The notes beneath the pieces are model-generated. The model was not told the origin of the DNA and did no database searches. It saw only the letters and a list, made by a program, of their open reading frames with translations. From Vicinamibacterales bacterium (GTDB lineage Bacteria > Acidobacteriota > Vicinamibacteria > Vicinamibacterales > UBA8438), in contig JAPYUM010000019.1 in NCBI GenBank assembly GCA_029940535.1, positions 3,848-59,371 of the forward strand: a DNA stretch of 55,524 nt, in the 5' to 3' direction. How positions within the stretch are numbered: position 1 is the first letter of the stretch; every line of letters starts with the position of its first letter. The position numbers and the translations under genes are program-made. Shown piece by piece: positions 16,864 through 25,074 of the stretch.

Positions 16864-18864
16864 CTACGGTGCCGTGAAGGCCCACAACTCTCCCGCAAAC
16901 CCGCCGCCGGCAATCGCTACCACCAGATACTGCGTGTCGTCGACCATGTAGGTCATCGGAGATCCGGTGGCCGGCACGGGTAGGGCCACGGTCCCGACTT
17001 CCTCGCCGGTCACCTTATCGTAGGCGCGTAGCGCCGAGCCTCGTACACCCTCGCTGTTGGTGAACAGTCCGCCGTCACCGGCGATGACCAGCGTCTTGGT
17101 GACCAGCGTGCCGATCCGCGCGTTCGCGACCCCCGTACGCGGGACGTCCACGCCCTGCAGCAGCGGGTGATTCCGGATGTTGTCTGGCGTCTCCCCGTGC
17201 GCCACCTGCCACACGATCTCCCCACGGTTCAGGTCGATCGCGGTGATGCGTCCCCACGGTGGTTTCACGATGGTGATGCCGTCGATGTTGGTGCCGCCGA
17301 ATCCGCCACCACCCCGTCCGCCCCGACCACCGCGTCCCCTGGCGGCGCCGGCCGGCGGGCGCGGTCGTCCCATGATGAAGTCCATGTTCGACCGCTGGGG
17401 ATTGCTCACCATGCCGAGGCTGTGGACCTCCGTTTTCGAATACTGGTAGAAGATGCCCGTTTCCGGGTCGAACGAGCCGCCAGGCCAATTCGAGCCGCCG
17501 GTCAGCCCCGGGAGATGGAGGGTGCCGAGGGTGCCATCCAACGTGGCCACCGACGGAGGGGAGAAGAGGGGGCCCATGCGATAGCCGGTGACCAGTTCCT
17601 CGGCCCGACGGCGCAGCTCTGGGGTGAAGTCGATCAGGTCGTCCACGCTGACGCCCTGACGGTCGAACGGCGGCGGCTTCGTGGGGAACGGCTGGGTCGC
17701 TGACGTGACCTCCCCCGGGATATCGGACTGCGGTACCGGTCGTTCCTCGATCGGCCACACCGGCTCGCCGTTGGTTCGGTCGAGCACGAAGAGGAACCCC
17801 TGCTTGGTCGGTTGGGCCACGGCTTTGATCGCCCGGCCGTCCACGGTGATGTCGACCAGAATCGGGGCGCTGGGCAGGTCGAAGTCCCAGACATCGTGGT
17901 GCACCGTTTGGAAGTGCCACACCCGGTTGCCCGTCGCGATCTCGATCGCGACGATGCTGTCCGCGAACAGGTTGTCACCGGGACGATGCCCGCCGTAGAG
18001 GTCACCGGTCGGCATCTCCACCGGGAGATACACGTAGCCCAGCTCTTCGTCGATGGTCATCTGCCCCCACACCCCGGTGTTGCCGGTGTAGCGCCACGAG
18101 TCGTTGCCCCAGGTGTCGTTGCCGAGCTCGTCAGCGGTCGGAATCGTGTGGAAGATCCACTTCCGCTCACCAGACCGCGCGTCGAAACCACGCACGTAGC
18201 CCTTCGGTTTCTCTTTTGTGGCCGGCGCAACCCCGGCCAGGTGCGCCGCGCCGATCATGATGACGCCGTTCGAGATGACCGGCGCCGCGTGCAAGCCGAT
18301 CTCGGCGTCCGATGCGAGGTCCTGATCAAGTCCTTGCTTGAGGTCGACCATCCCGTCTTCGCCGAAGTCAGATATCCGCCCGCCGGTGAGCGCGTTCAAC
18401 GCGATCAGGCGGTATCCCGGTGTGACGTAGAAGACGACACCGTCGTCGCCGTCGTCCCAGTACGTCAATCCTCGCCCGGACAGCCGGCGCGGCGCGCCCG
18501 AGCCCCGTTCGCCCTCGTTGAGTCGGTGAATCCACAGCATTTCGCCTGTCGTCGCATCCATGGCGACCGCGGCCCGACGCGTGCCGGCGGTCGTATAGAG
18601 GACGCCGTTCACCATCAGCGGGGTCGACTGAAAGATGTACTCGGGTCCGGGACCAAGGTTCGCGGTGCTGAACCGCCAGGCCAGTTCGAGGTCGTCGAAG
18701 GTGTCGGCGTCGATTTGGTCGAGGGCCGAGTACCGAGTGTGTCCAAGGTCACCCCCGTAGGTCGGCCATTCGCCATTGGGCGCGCCCTGCTGGGCTGCGA
18801 CCGGTGCGGCCATCAGGAGAAACAGGGCGACCAGCGCAAGAACCGAACGATCGTGTGATGTCAT
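16864..18864 (-). CDS. PQQ-dependent dehydrogenase (quinoprotein)
   Basis: A 666-residue periplasmic quinoprotein. The signal peptide (to AAPVAAQQ, about 25) is followed by the family opening EWPTYGGDLGHTRYSALDQI and an eight-bladed propeller: QSTPLMVNGVLYTTAGTRRAAVAMDATTGE, GLTYW, DARSGERKWIFHTIP, GHRPGDNLFADSIVAIEIATGNRVWHFQTVHHDVWDFDLPSAPILVD. These are features of membrane glucose-dehydrogenase-like enzymes that oxidise sugars or alcohols with PQQ. It has no C-terminal cytochrome domain, so electrons need a separate acceptor. A Gly/Arg-rich run near residue 505 is an insertion. ATG 18864 has GGAG upstream. The substrate is not predictable. Confidence 0.92.
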   Translation of the reverse strand: MTSHDRSVLALVALFLLMAAPVAAQQGAPNGEWPTYGGDLGHTRYSALDQIDADTFDDLELAWRFSTANLGPGPEYIFQSTPLMVNGVLYTTAGTRRAAVAMDATTGEMLWIHRLNEGERGSGAPRRLSGRGLTYWDDGDDGVVFYVTPGYRLIALNALTGGRISDFGEDGMVDLKQGLDQDLASDAEIGLHAAPVISNGVIMIGAAHLAGVAPATKEKPKGYVRGFDARSGERKWIFHTIPTADELGNDTWGNDSWRYTGNTGVWGQMTIDEELGYVYLPVEMPTGDLYGGHRPGDNLFADSIVAIEIATGNRVWHFQTVHHDVWDFDLPSAPILVDITVDGRAIKAVAQPTKQGFLFVLDRTNGEPVWPIEERPVPQSDIPGEVTSATQPFPTKPPPFDRQGVSVDDLIDFTPELRRRAEELVTGYRMGPLFSPPSVATLDGTLGTLHLPGLTGGSNWPGGSFDPETGIFYQYSKTEVHSLGMVSNPQRSNMDFIMGRPRPPAGAARGRGGRGGRGGGGFGGTNIDGITIVKPPWGRITAIDLNRGEIVWQVAHGETPDNIRNHPLLQGVDVPRTGVANARIGTLVTKTLVIAGDGGLFTNSEGVRGSALRAYDKVTGEEVGTVALPVPATGSPMTYMVDDTQYLVVAIAGGGFAGELWAFTAP

Positions 18865-18959
18865 GAGTGTCTCCGAGTCGAGTGCATTCTAATTGACGGT
18901 CGCTGGTCGCGGGCCGTTTACGATGGTGCGCCCGAGTCTGTCCCCGATCGAAAAACCAA

Positions 18960-19735
18960 TCACGGTTGAGTCCAGTCCCCTCGAAGGAACGTCGAGGCTG
19001 TCGCCACGAACTGGTCCGACAACCCCTCGGCCACGAGATTGAGATGGCCGCCGTTCGGCACGACCCACAACCAAGAGGTCGGGATGGCCGCGTGCATCGA
19101 CAGCGCGATCTCCAGCGGGAAGAACGGATCACGGTCCCCGTGCACGATGAGGGTCGGGGCCGCGACGCCGGACAGCGCGTCCGGGGTGAACGCCATGTCG
19201 TCATGGCTGTCGGCGAATCCGCGGGCCACACGCCACAGCGCCCGGATCTGTTCGTCGCCGCGGCGATGCAGTGTCCGCATCATGTCCCAGCTGTCCTCGG
19301 TTTGTGCCTCTTCGGTGGTGCTTCTCGTCAGGGTCCGAGCCTGCTCGGGAAAGTGGGTCGTGGCGCTGATCAGCACCAACGCCTCCACGCGGTCCGGTTG
19401 CTGGGTCGCCAGGTGCAGGAGGGTCATGCCACCGCCACTCATCCCGATTGCCTTCACGCGCTCGATGCCCAGATGGTCGAGCAACGCGATGATGTCGAGC
19501 GCGGACTGGCGCATCGTGAATTCGCCGCTGGGGTTGGTTGAGCCGCCGTGGCCGCGAAGGTCCGGAATGATGAGTTGGTAGCTCTGGCTCGACTGTTCGA
19601 GCCCGCCGAGGATTGCGACCAGGTGTCGCCGGACCCAAAGAACCCGTGAAGCAGGAGCAGTGGTTCGCCCTCTCCGACGAGCTGATACCGCAGCTCGATG
19701 TCGTGCACCGAGACAGTCTGATCCCGAGTTGTCAT
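18960..19735 (-). pseudogene. Alpha/beta hydrolase with one frameshift
   Basis: The N-terminal part (from ATG 19735, or TTG 19753) reads MTTRDQTVSVHDIELRYQLV then EGEPLLLLHGFFGSGDTW, the start of an alpha/beta hydrolase with the HGFFGSG oxyanion region. At about 19620-19635 the frame changes. The second frame continues with HLVAILGGLEQ, YQLIIPDLRGHGGSTNP, the nucleophile elbow IGMSGGGMTLLHLA, and a late LIVHGDRDPFFPLEIA and NGGHLNLVAE with the acid and His. Joined, the two parts make a normal hydrolase of about 260 residues. The join reads GACACCTGGTCG and looks like a small deletion. It is a pseudogene or a sequence error. It lies upstream of the PQQ gene on the same strand. Confidence 0.8.
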
Positions 19736-19780
19736 GGAGGTAGTGTGTGCCAAGCGACGCGTCCGCGTCGGCTCCGCGCG

Positions 19781-19809
19781 TTGTCACGCGGCGCCGGGAC
19801 AGCTATGCT
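19781..19809 (+). promoter_or_regulatory. Promoter of the SGNH esterase gene
   Basis: TTGTCA (19781-19786) and TATGCT (19804-19809) are 17 bases apart. The predicted start is about 20 bases before the AAGGAG and ATG at 19835. Confidence 0.5.
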
Positions 19810-19834
19810 CCAGGGATCGTAGAAGGAGCGCACC

Positions 19835-21181
19835 ATGAGATTCGCTAGATTCGCACGTCCCTCTCGTCGATTCACCGCCGGCTGCGCCATCCTGCTGGCG
19901 GTGGGCGTGACCCTCCTGTCGACGCCAGGCCGCGCCGGCGCTCAGGACTCGGGCGCGTGGGTGGGCACGTGGGCCACCGCGCCGGTGCTTCTGCCGCCAC
20001 CGTCCGACGCCGCTCCCGCCGGGCGCGGACCGGGTCCCGTGCGGATTCACGACCAGACCGTCCGCCAGATCATTCACACGAGTATCGGCGGCTCCGCGGT
20101 CCGGGTGGCGGTTACGAACCTCTTTGGGAGCGAGCCGCTCGACATCGGCGCGGCGCATGTCGCGTTGCGGAGCGGCGATGCCTCCATCGACACGCACGCC
20201 GGGGCTCCGCTCCGGTTCGGGGGGCAGTCGTCGACCACCGTCGCTCCCGGGGCCATGGTGGTCAGTGACCCGGTCGAGATGGGTGTGCCGGCGCTCTCCG
20301 ACCTGGTGATCGATCTACACGTGACGAGCGACTCGGCGGCGGGCGACGGCGCCACGGTCCACGGAACAGGGCTTACCACCAACTACCTGTCGCCGGGTGG
20401 CGACCATACCGGGGTGGCAAAGTTGCCGGTCGAGCGGACCTTCCAGTCTTGGTTCTATCTATCCCGTGTCGACGTCCTGGCGCCTAATGGCACGCCGGTC
20501 ATCGTGACGCTCGGCGACTCCATCACGGACGGCACCGCATCGACGCCGGATACCAACAGCCGGTGGCCCGATTTCCTGGCCCGTCGTCTGGCGCAGCGGC
20601 CAGGCCGTACGCCGCCCGGCGTGCTCAACGTCGGAATTGGCGGGAACCGGGTGCTGAGCCACAACGCGGGTCTCGGAATCTTGGCCCGGGGTGCGAATGC
20701 GCCGGCACCCCCGCCGCCGAACCCCAATGCCCGCTTTGGCCCCAGCGCCCTGGCGAGACTGGACCGCGATGTGTTGGCACAGCCTGGCGTGACGCATGTC
20801 ATCGTGTTGGAATCGACCAACGACATCGGAATGGCGTTCGACTCGGAATCACCCACGGTGGAGGAGATCATCGCGGGGCACACCGAGCTGATCGAGCGCG
20901 CGCACGCCCAGGGCCTCAAGATCTACGGCGCGACGCTGGCGCCATTCGAGGGCGCGTTCTACTTCCGAGACATCGGCGAAGTGAAACGTCAGGCGTTCAA
21001 CGAGTGGGTACGGACATCGGGCGCCTACGACGCGGTGATCGACTTCGATGCCGCCGTCCGCGATGCCGCGGAGCCGAGCAAGTTCCGCGAAGACTACCAG
21101 TCGGGTGACTGGCTACATCCGAGCGATGTCGGCTATCGCGCCATGGCGCAGGCCATCGACCTGACGTTGTTCGATCAGTAG
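19835..21181 (+). CDS. Secreted SGNH/GDSL-family esterase
   Basis: A 448-residue exported hydrolase. The signal peptide ends near residue 36 (GRAGAQD). An N-terminal beta-sandwich-like region (WVGTWATAPVLL, RQIIHTSIGGSAVRVAVTNLFG) precedes the SGNH domain: block I TLGDSITDG with Ser at about 228, block II GIGGNRVL, block III ESTNDIG with Asn, and block V DWLHPSDVGYRAMA with the Asp and His of the triad. This layout is that of GDSL esterases that remove acetyl or acyl groups from carbohydrates, as in rhamnogalacturonan acetylesterase-like proteins. ATG 19835 has AAGGAG seven bases upstream and a good promoter. The gene stands alone between a hydrolase remnant and a secreted unknown. Confidence 0.9.
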   Translation: MRFARFARPSRRFTAGCAILLAVGVTLLSTPGRAGAQDSGAWVGTWATAPVLLPPPSDAAPAGRGPGPVRIHDQTVRQIIHTSIGGSAVRVAVTNLFGSEPLDIGAAHVALRSGDASIDTHAGAPLRFGGQSSTTVAPGAMVVSDPVEMGVPALSDLVIDLHVTSDSAAGDGATVHGTGLTTNYLSPGGDHTGVAKLPVERTFQSWFYLSRVDVLAPNGTPVIVTLGDSITDGTASTPDTNSRWPDFLARRLAQRPGRTPPGVLNVGIGGNRVLSHNAGLGILARGANAPAPPPPNPNARFGPSALARLDRDVLAQPGVTHVIVLESTNDIGMAFDSESPTVEEIIAGHTELIERAHAQGLKIYGATLAPFEGAFYFRDIGEVKRQAFNEWVRTSGAYDAVIDFDAAVRDAAEPSKFREDYQSGDWLHPSDVGYRAMAQAIDLTLFDQ

Positions 21182-21241
21182 GCTCGGCTTCTTCGTGGTG
21201 TCGTACGCGTCTGGCGTCGCACTGACCGACTGGGGGTCTCA

Positions 21242-22246
21242 GTGAACACGCAGTCACGTAGTCGTCGTCTGTTCCTCGTCATCCTTTTGGTACTCGGTTG
21301 TTCCGCGTGGCCGGCGGTCGGTCAAAGCGTAGAACCGGCTCGCACCGCGTGGGGTGCACCGGATCTGGGTGGCGTCTGGGATTTCCGGACGATCACGCCC
21401 CTGGAGCGTCCGGCTGCGCTGAAAGACAAGGCGGTCTTGACGGCGGAAGAAGCGGCCCAATTCACGCGCCAATCCGCCGAAGGACGCAACGCGGACCGGC
21501 GAGACGGTGGCGCGCAGCGTGACGTTGAACGCGCCTACAACGACTTTTGGTGGGACTGGGGCGACAGCCTGACCGATGACCTGAGGACCTCGTTGATCAT
21601 CGCTCCCTCAGACGGCCGCATTCCGGCACGCACGGCCGCCGCGCAAGAGCGAGCGCGTGCGAAACGGGCAGCGGGCATCCGCCCGGTTCGGGGGCGGGTG
21701 CTGATCGGGTCGCCTGCCTATGGTCCGGAGGATCTCGGCCTGTCGGAGCGGTGCATGCTTGGGTTCAACTCGGGACCGCCGATGTTGCCGAGCGCCTACA
21801 ACAACAACGTGCAGATTTTTCAGACGCCAGACCACGTGGTGATTCTCAGCGAAATGATCCACGAGGCGAGGGTGGTCCCGCTGGATGGTCGTCCGGGCCT
21901 CCCGGACGGAATGCGGCAGTGGATGGGCGATGCGCGTGGTCGGTGGGAGGGTGACACGCTGGTCGTTGAGAGCGACAACTACACCGACAAGACCGGCAGT
22001 TTCTACACGATTGTCGCCAGCTACGGGTCTGGCGAGTCTCTGCATCTGGTCGAACGTTTCACCCGGGTCGACGCCGACACGCTGCGCTACGAGTTCACCG
22101 TGGACGACCCCTCGACCTTCTCCGCGGCGTTCACCGCGGCCATCCCGATGCAGCGCACCGACGCCCCGTTGTTCGAGTACGCCTGCCACGAAGGAAACTA
22201 CGGGATGACCAACTTGTTGACGGGCGCCCGCGTGCAGGAACGCTAG
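21242..22246 (+). CDS. Secreted protein of an uncharacterised family, paralogue 1
   Basis: A 334-residue exported protein of a family I know only as uncharacterised. GTG 21242 gives a signal peptide (LFLVILLVLGCSAWPAVGQ). Conserved blocks shared with the protein at 45700-46788: PDLGGVWDFRTITPLERP, LTAEEAAQF, YNDFWWDWG, RTSLIIAPSDGRIP, ERCMLGFNSGPPMLP.AYNN, VVILSEMIHEARVVPLDGR, GRWEGDTLVVES.NYTD, LHLVERFTRVDADTLRYEFTVDDP and FEYACHEGNYGM. The conserved WEGDTLVV and ACHE.NY motifs may form an active or binding site. Two Cys (in ERCM and ACHE) could pair. It follows the SGNH esterase by 60 bases on the same strand and converges on the next gene. Confidence 0.8.
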   Translation: MNTQSRSRRLFLVILLVLGCSAWPAVGQSVEPARTAWGAPDLGGVWDFRTITPLERPAALKDKAVLTAEEAAQFTRQSAEGRNADRRDGGAQRDVERAYNDFWWDWGDSLTDDLRTSLIIAPSDGRIPARTAAAQERARAKRAAGIRPVRGRVLIGSPAYGPEDLGLSERCMLGFNSGPPMLPSAYNNNVQIFQTPDHVVILSEMIHEARVVPLDGRPGLPDGMRQWMGDARGRWEGDTLVVESDNYTDKTGSFYTIVASYGSGESLHLVERFTRVDADTLRYEFTVDDPSTFSAAFTAAIPMQRTDAPLFEYACHEGNYGMTNLLTGARVQER

Positions 22247-22257
22247 GTTTCCGGGCA

Positions 22258-22803
22258 CTAGCGCCCGCGGCGGTTTGTGCGGCATCCCACACTGACGGAT
22301 CTGACCTCCGTGACGATGGCTGGAATGGGTGCGACGGGGCCCCGTTCGCGTTGGGACCGCTGGGTGAAACCACCCCCACCTGGCTGTGCGCCTGGTCCTC
22401 TGGGTTGGCGACCGAATCCGCCTGGTTGACCTGGGCCAGTCTGTGGCCGACCGAGAAATCCGCCTCCCGGCGCGACCGGTTCCGCGATTGGTTGGGCGCC
22501 GCCCCTGTCCCACTCGAGCAAGAGAGTGATTTCCACCTCGTGACCGATGTAATCCTGGAGGTCAAAGAGCATGTCGCCGTCGGCCAGCAGTTCGAACTGG
22601 TGGCTCTCGTCGACCCAGAAGGGAGCGCCTCGGGCCTGGTCGCTGGTGGCGTTCGCCCAAAGCACCATGTCTCTGTCGAGGCAGCCACGCACCGGAGCAG
22701 GTTCCGCCTCTGCCCCCGTGCGGCGCTGCGCGCCGGCCGTGAGCCCAAGCGGTACGAGCAGAGCGAGCACTGCGACCAACGTCGGTGTGCGTCGGACGTG
22801 CAT
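22258..22803 (-). CDS. Hypothetical secreted protein with Gly/Pro-rich segment
   Basis: A 181-residue protein with signal peptide (LVAVLALLVPLGLTAGAQ). A small folded part includes GCLDRDMVLWANAT, FELLADGDMLFDLQDYIGHEVEITLLLEW, a pattern seen in short secreted proteins with an OB-like fold. From about 108 to 155 it is Gly/Pro/Gln-rich and disordered. I do not recognise a named family. The start lies 26 bases after the stop of the NHL lipoprotein, with AAAGG upstream, so the two are probably one transcript. The 3' end is 11 bases from the end of the convergent gene. Confidence 0.65.
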   Translation of the reverse strand: MHVRRTPTLVAVLALLVPLGLTAGAQRRTGAEAEPAPVRGCLDRDMVLWANATSDQARGAPFWVDESHQFELLADGDMLFDLQDYIGHEVEITLLLEWDRGGAQPIAEPVAPGGGFLGRPQTGPGQPGGFGRQPRGPGAQPGGGGFTQRSQRERGPVAPIPAIVTEVRSVSVGCRTNRRGR

Positions 22804-22829
22804 TGCTGACCTTTCGCGCTGGCGGCGTG

Positions 22830-24041
22830 CTACTGGGGCCAGACCACGCCCTGATAGTCCGTCGTCACCGGGCCCAGGCCCTTGTAGACGAACTTCTGCA
22901 CCCGTTTGCCCTCATACGTCTCAGTCGTGTAGATGTTGCCTTCCGAGTCGGTCGCGATGCTGTGGGCGCCGAAGAATTGGCCCGGCTGCCGGCCACCGTC
23001 GCCGAAGCTGGTCAGATACGCGAGGTTGACACGGTCGATGATGTGCACTCGCTGGTTCACGCCGTCAGCCAGGTAGATATACGCCTGGTCAGGGTCACGC
23101 GAGAAATCGAGATCCCACGCGGCACCTGACCCGGTGGTGTTCGGCATGACGAGCATCTCGTCCACGAATGTCCCATCCTTCTGGAATACCTGGATCCGGT
23201 CGTGCGCGCGGTCGCAGACGTAGACCAGGCCGCTGTTGGAGACCTCAGCGCAATGCACCGGGCTCAGGAACTGCTGCAGGTTCGGTCCTCCCGGGACGTA
23301 GCGCTCGGAGTAGTCATCGTCCGGCTCGTTTCCGTAAGCGCCCCAGAACCGTTTCAGCTCGCCGGTGTCGGCGTCGACCACGGCCACTCGCCGGTTGCCA
23401 TAACCATCGGCGAAATACATCTCGTTCGCCGGTCCGTCAAAGGAAATCTTGGCGATACGGCTGAAACTGTCGAGGCTCAGGCTGTCGCGGCCCCGGCCCG
23501 GCACGCCGACCTCCAACAGGAAGTCGCCGCTTCGTGTGAACTTGAGCGCGTGTGAGTCGGTGCCACCGTTGCCGCCCACCCACACGTTGTCCATGTGGTC
23601 CACGGTGACACCGTGGTTGGACGAGGGCCAGGTGTAGCCCTCGCCCGGGCCGCCCCAGCTATTCACCAGATTCCCGGCCGGGTCGAATTCCAGGATCGGC
23701 GGGGCGGGGAAGCAACAGTCTTCCGCGGTGGGCGGGTCGCCCATGGCGGATGTCTCATTCCCCGCCAGCGTCGACGCGCGATGCACAATCCAGACGTGAT
23801 CCTGCGTGTCCACGTCGACCCCGATGGTGGAGCCCAGCAGCCAGTGGTTCGGCAGCGGTCTTGGCCATAACGGGTCAACCTCGAACATCGGCGCCTGCGG
23901 GCCGCTGGCCTCGCCCATCGCCTCAGCCGGGGCTGCGGCCGGGGCGGCCGTGTCCGTGGCCTCTGACCCGCCGCTACACGCCGCGGCTATCGCCATCAGC
24001 GTTATCGCCGCCAGGGGACCGACTCTCTTGAGAAACGACAT
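22830..24041 (-). CDS. NHL-repeat beta-propeller lipoprotein
   Basis: A 403-residue lipoprotein: MSFLKRVGPLAAITLMAIAA then a Cys at 22, followed by Gly/Ser and an Ala/Pro-rich linker. The propeller has blades VDVDTQDHVWIVHR, VDHMDNVWVGGNGG, EMYFADGYGNRRVAVVD, GLVYVCDRAHDRIQVF, AYIYLADGVNQRVHIID and DSEGNIYTTETYEGKRVQKF with GGRQPGQFFGAH, the PAL-like NHL arrangement. It resembles the proteins at 98 and 6123, making three in 24 kb. ATG 24041 has AAGGAGG upstream. Probably periplasmic-facing; function unknown beyond ligand binding or lyase activity. Confidence 0.86.
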   Translation of the reverse strand: MSFLKRVGPLAAITLMAIAAACSGGSEATDTAAPAAAPAEAMGEASGPQAPMFEVDPLWPRPLPNHWLLGSTIGVDVDTQDHVWIVHRASTLAGNETSAMGDPPTAEDCCFPAPPILEFDPAGNLVNSWGGPGEGYTWPSSNHGVTVDHMDNVWVGGNGGTDSHALKFTRSGDFLLEVGVPGRGRDSLSLDSFSRIAKISFDGPANEMYFADGYGNRRVAVVDADTGELKRFWGAYGNEPDDDYSERYVPGGPNLQQFLSPVHCAEVSNSGLVYVCDRAHDRIQVFQKDGTFVDEMLVMPNTTGSGAAWDLDFSRDPDQAYIYLADGVNQRVHIIDRVNLAYLTSFGDGGRQPGQFFGAHSIATDSEGNIYTTETYEGKRVQKFVYKGLGPVTTDYQGVVWPQ

Positions 24042-24226
24042 CCTGCACCTCCTTACCGACCCGGATCGGGAATTTGTTGGTGGCCCATTATGTGCTCACG
24101 TTCCGATGGCGGGTCCACTCCAAAATGTGGCAATTGGATTCAGCGGCGACCCCATGCCCTGCCCGATCCGAAGCGGGGCGGCCGTACACACGGCTCGGCT
24201 CTACTTCTGGTACGATCCCTCTCTTG

Positions 24227-24949
24227 ATGTCGAACTTGCCAACGGGCGGCGTGTCTCTCAATCCAGTCGACAGACCTGCGGACGAACGGCCCGTGGCTGA
24301 CCCAGCGAGACGTGTACCTCAATGGGTGGCCATCACGGCGGCGCTCATCGGCGCCGGTTGTGCCGCGGGGGAGCCGGCTGATTCGGGACCGGGGCCGGAT
24401 GCAGTGGCCGTACCCGCTGCGCAGAACGTAGAACTGGCCCAGGTGGTTGGCGCGGCCGCCGAGGGCGATGCGACGGTCAGGGCCATCGTGCTGCTCGAGC
24501 CCCACGACGACCTCGACGTGCCGCTTCCTGACGAGCTGGCCGTGATGGACCAGATCGGCCGTCAGTTCGTGCCCGGCTTCATCATCGTCCGAGCCGGTCA
24601 GACCATCAATTTCACGAACAGCGAAGACGATCTCCACACGGTCCATGTCAAAGACAGCGCCGGTGACTCGATTTTCAACGTCGCGTCCATGAACGGCAGC
24701 TCCTATATGCATACCTTCGAGGTGGGCGACGACTTCACCGTGGTCTGCAACACCCACACCGAAATGTTCGCCGACATCATGGTGGTCGAGACGCCGTACT
24801 CGGCGGTGGCCGAGCGTGATGGGGCGTTCGTGGTGGAAGATGTGGTTCCTGGGCTCTACACCGCGACCGTGATTTTCGGACAGGATCGACGCCAGCGAGA
24901 GGTGGAGATTGTCGCGGGTCGGAACGAGCTCGACCTGAGCGGTAATTAG
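24227..24949 (+). CDS. Cupredoxin-domain lipoprotein with C-terminal carboxypeptidase-regulatory-like domain
   Basis: About 240 residues from ATG 24227; GTG 24293 is an equally possible start and gives a shorter n-region before the lipobox-like LIGAGC. The central domain is a blue-copper fold: VRAGQTINFTNSEDDLHTVHV with the first His, then FTVVCNTHTEMFADIMVV with Cys, His and Met, a full type-1 copper set. The last 50 residues (FVVEDVVPGLYTATVIFGQ) look like a carboxypeptidase-regulatory/transthyretin-like beta-sandwich. Such proteins are periplasmic electron carriers. It faces away from the NHL lipoprotein and is followed directly by repeat R1. The partner is unknown; the c-type cytochrome next door (convergent) is a candidate. 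Confidence 0.82.
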   Translation: MSNLPTGGVSLNPVDRPADERPVADPARRVPQWVAITAALIGAGCAAGEPADSGPGPDAVAVPAAQNVELAQVVGAAAEGDATVRAIVLLEPHDDLDVPLPDELAVMDQIGRQFVPGFIIVRAGQTINFTNSEDDLHTVHVKDSAGDSIFNVASMNGSSYMHTFEVGDDFTVVCNTHTEMFADIMVVETPYSAVAERDGAFVVEDVVPGLYTATVIFGQDRRQREVEIVAGRNELDLSGN

Positions 24950-25039
24950 ACGGGGCTGCGCCCCGAGCCCCACGCGGGCCCTCGCGGGGGCCCCATAGCC
25001 CCACTCCGGGCCCGCGGGGCGCGCATTGTCGCGCGCCCG
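24947..25039 (+). repeat. GC-rich intergenic repeat R1, full copy A
   Basis: A 93-base unit starting at the stop codon of the cupredoxin gene (TAGACGGGGCTGCGCCCCGA) and ending GCGCATTGTCGCGCGCCCG. It consists of successive short stems (GGGGC-TGC-GCCCC; GGGGCCCC; CGGGCCCGCGG; GCGCG-N-CGCGC). It is nearly identical to 54776-54858 except for a 10-base insertion. Convergent genes flank it, so it may also serve as terminator. Confidence 0.8.
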
Positions 25040-25074
25040 TCCGTTGTTCGCACCTGTTTCGGGTCTTCGGGCCG

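Noticed and set aside
22242-22257. GCTAGGTTTCCGGGCA after a stop codon, also with one change at 4131-4146
   Set aside because: A 16-base match with one mismatch is expected several times in 55 kb, and the surroundings do not match.
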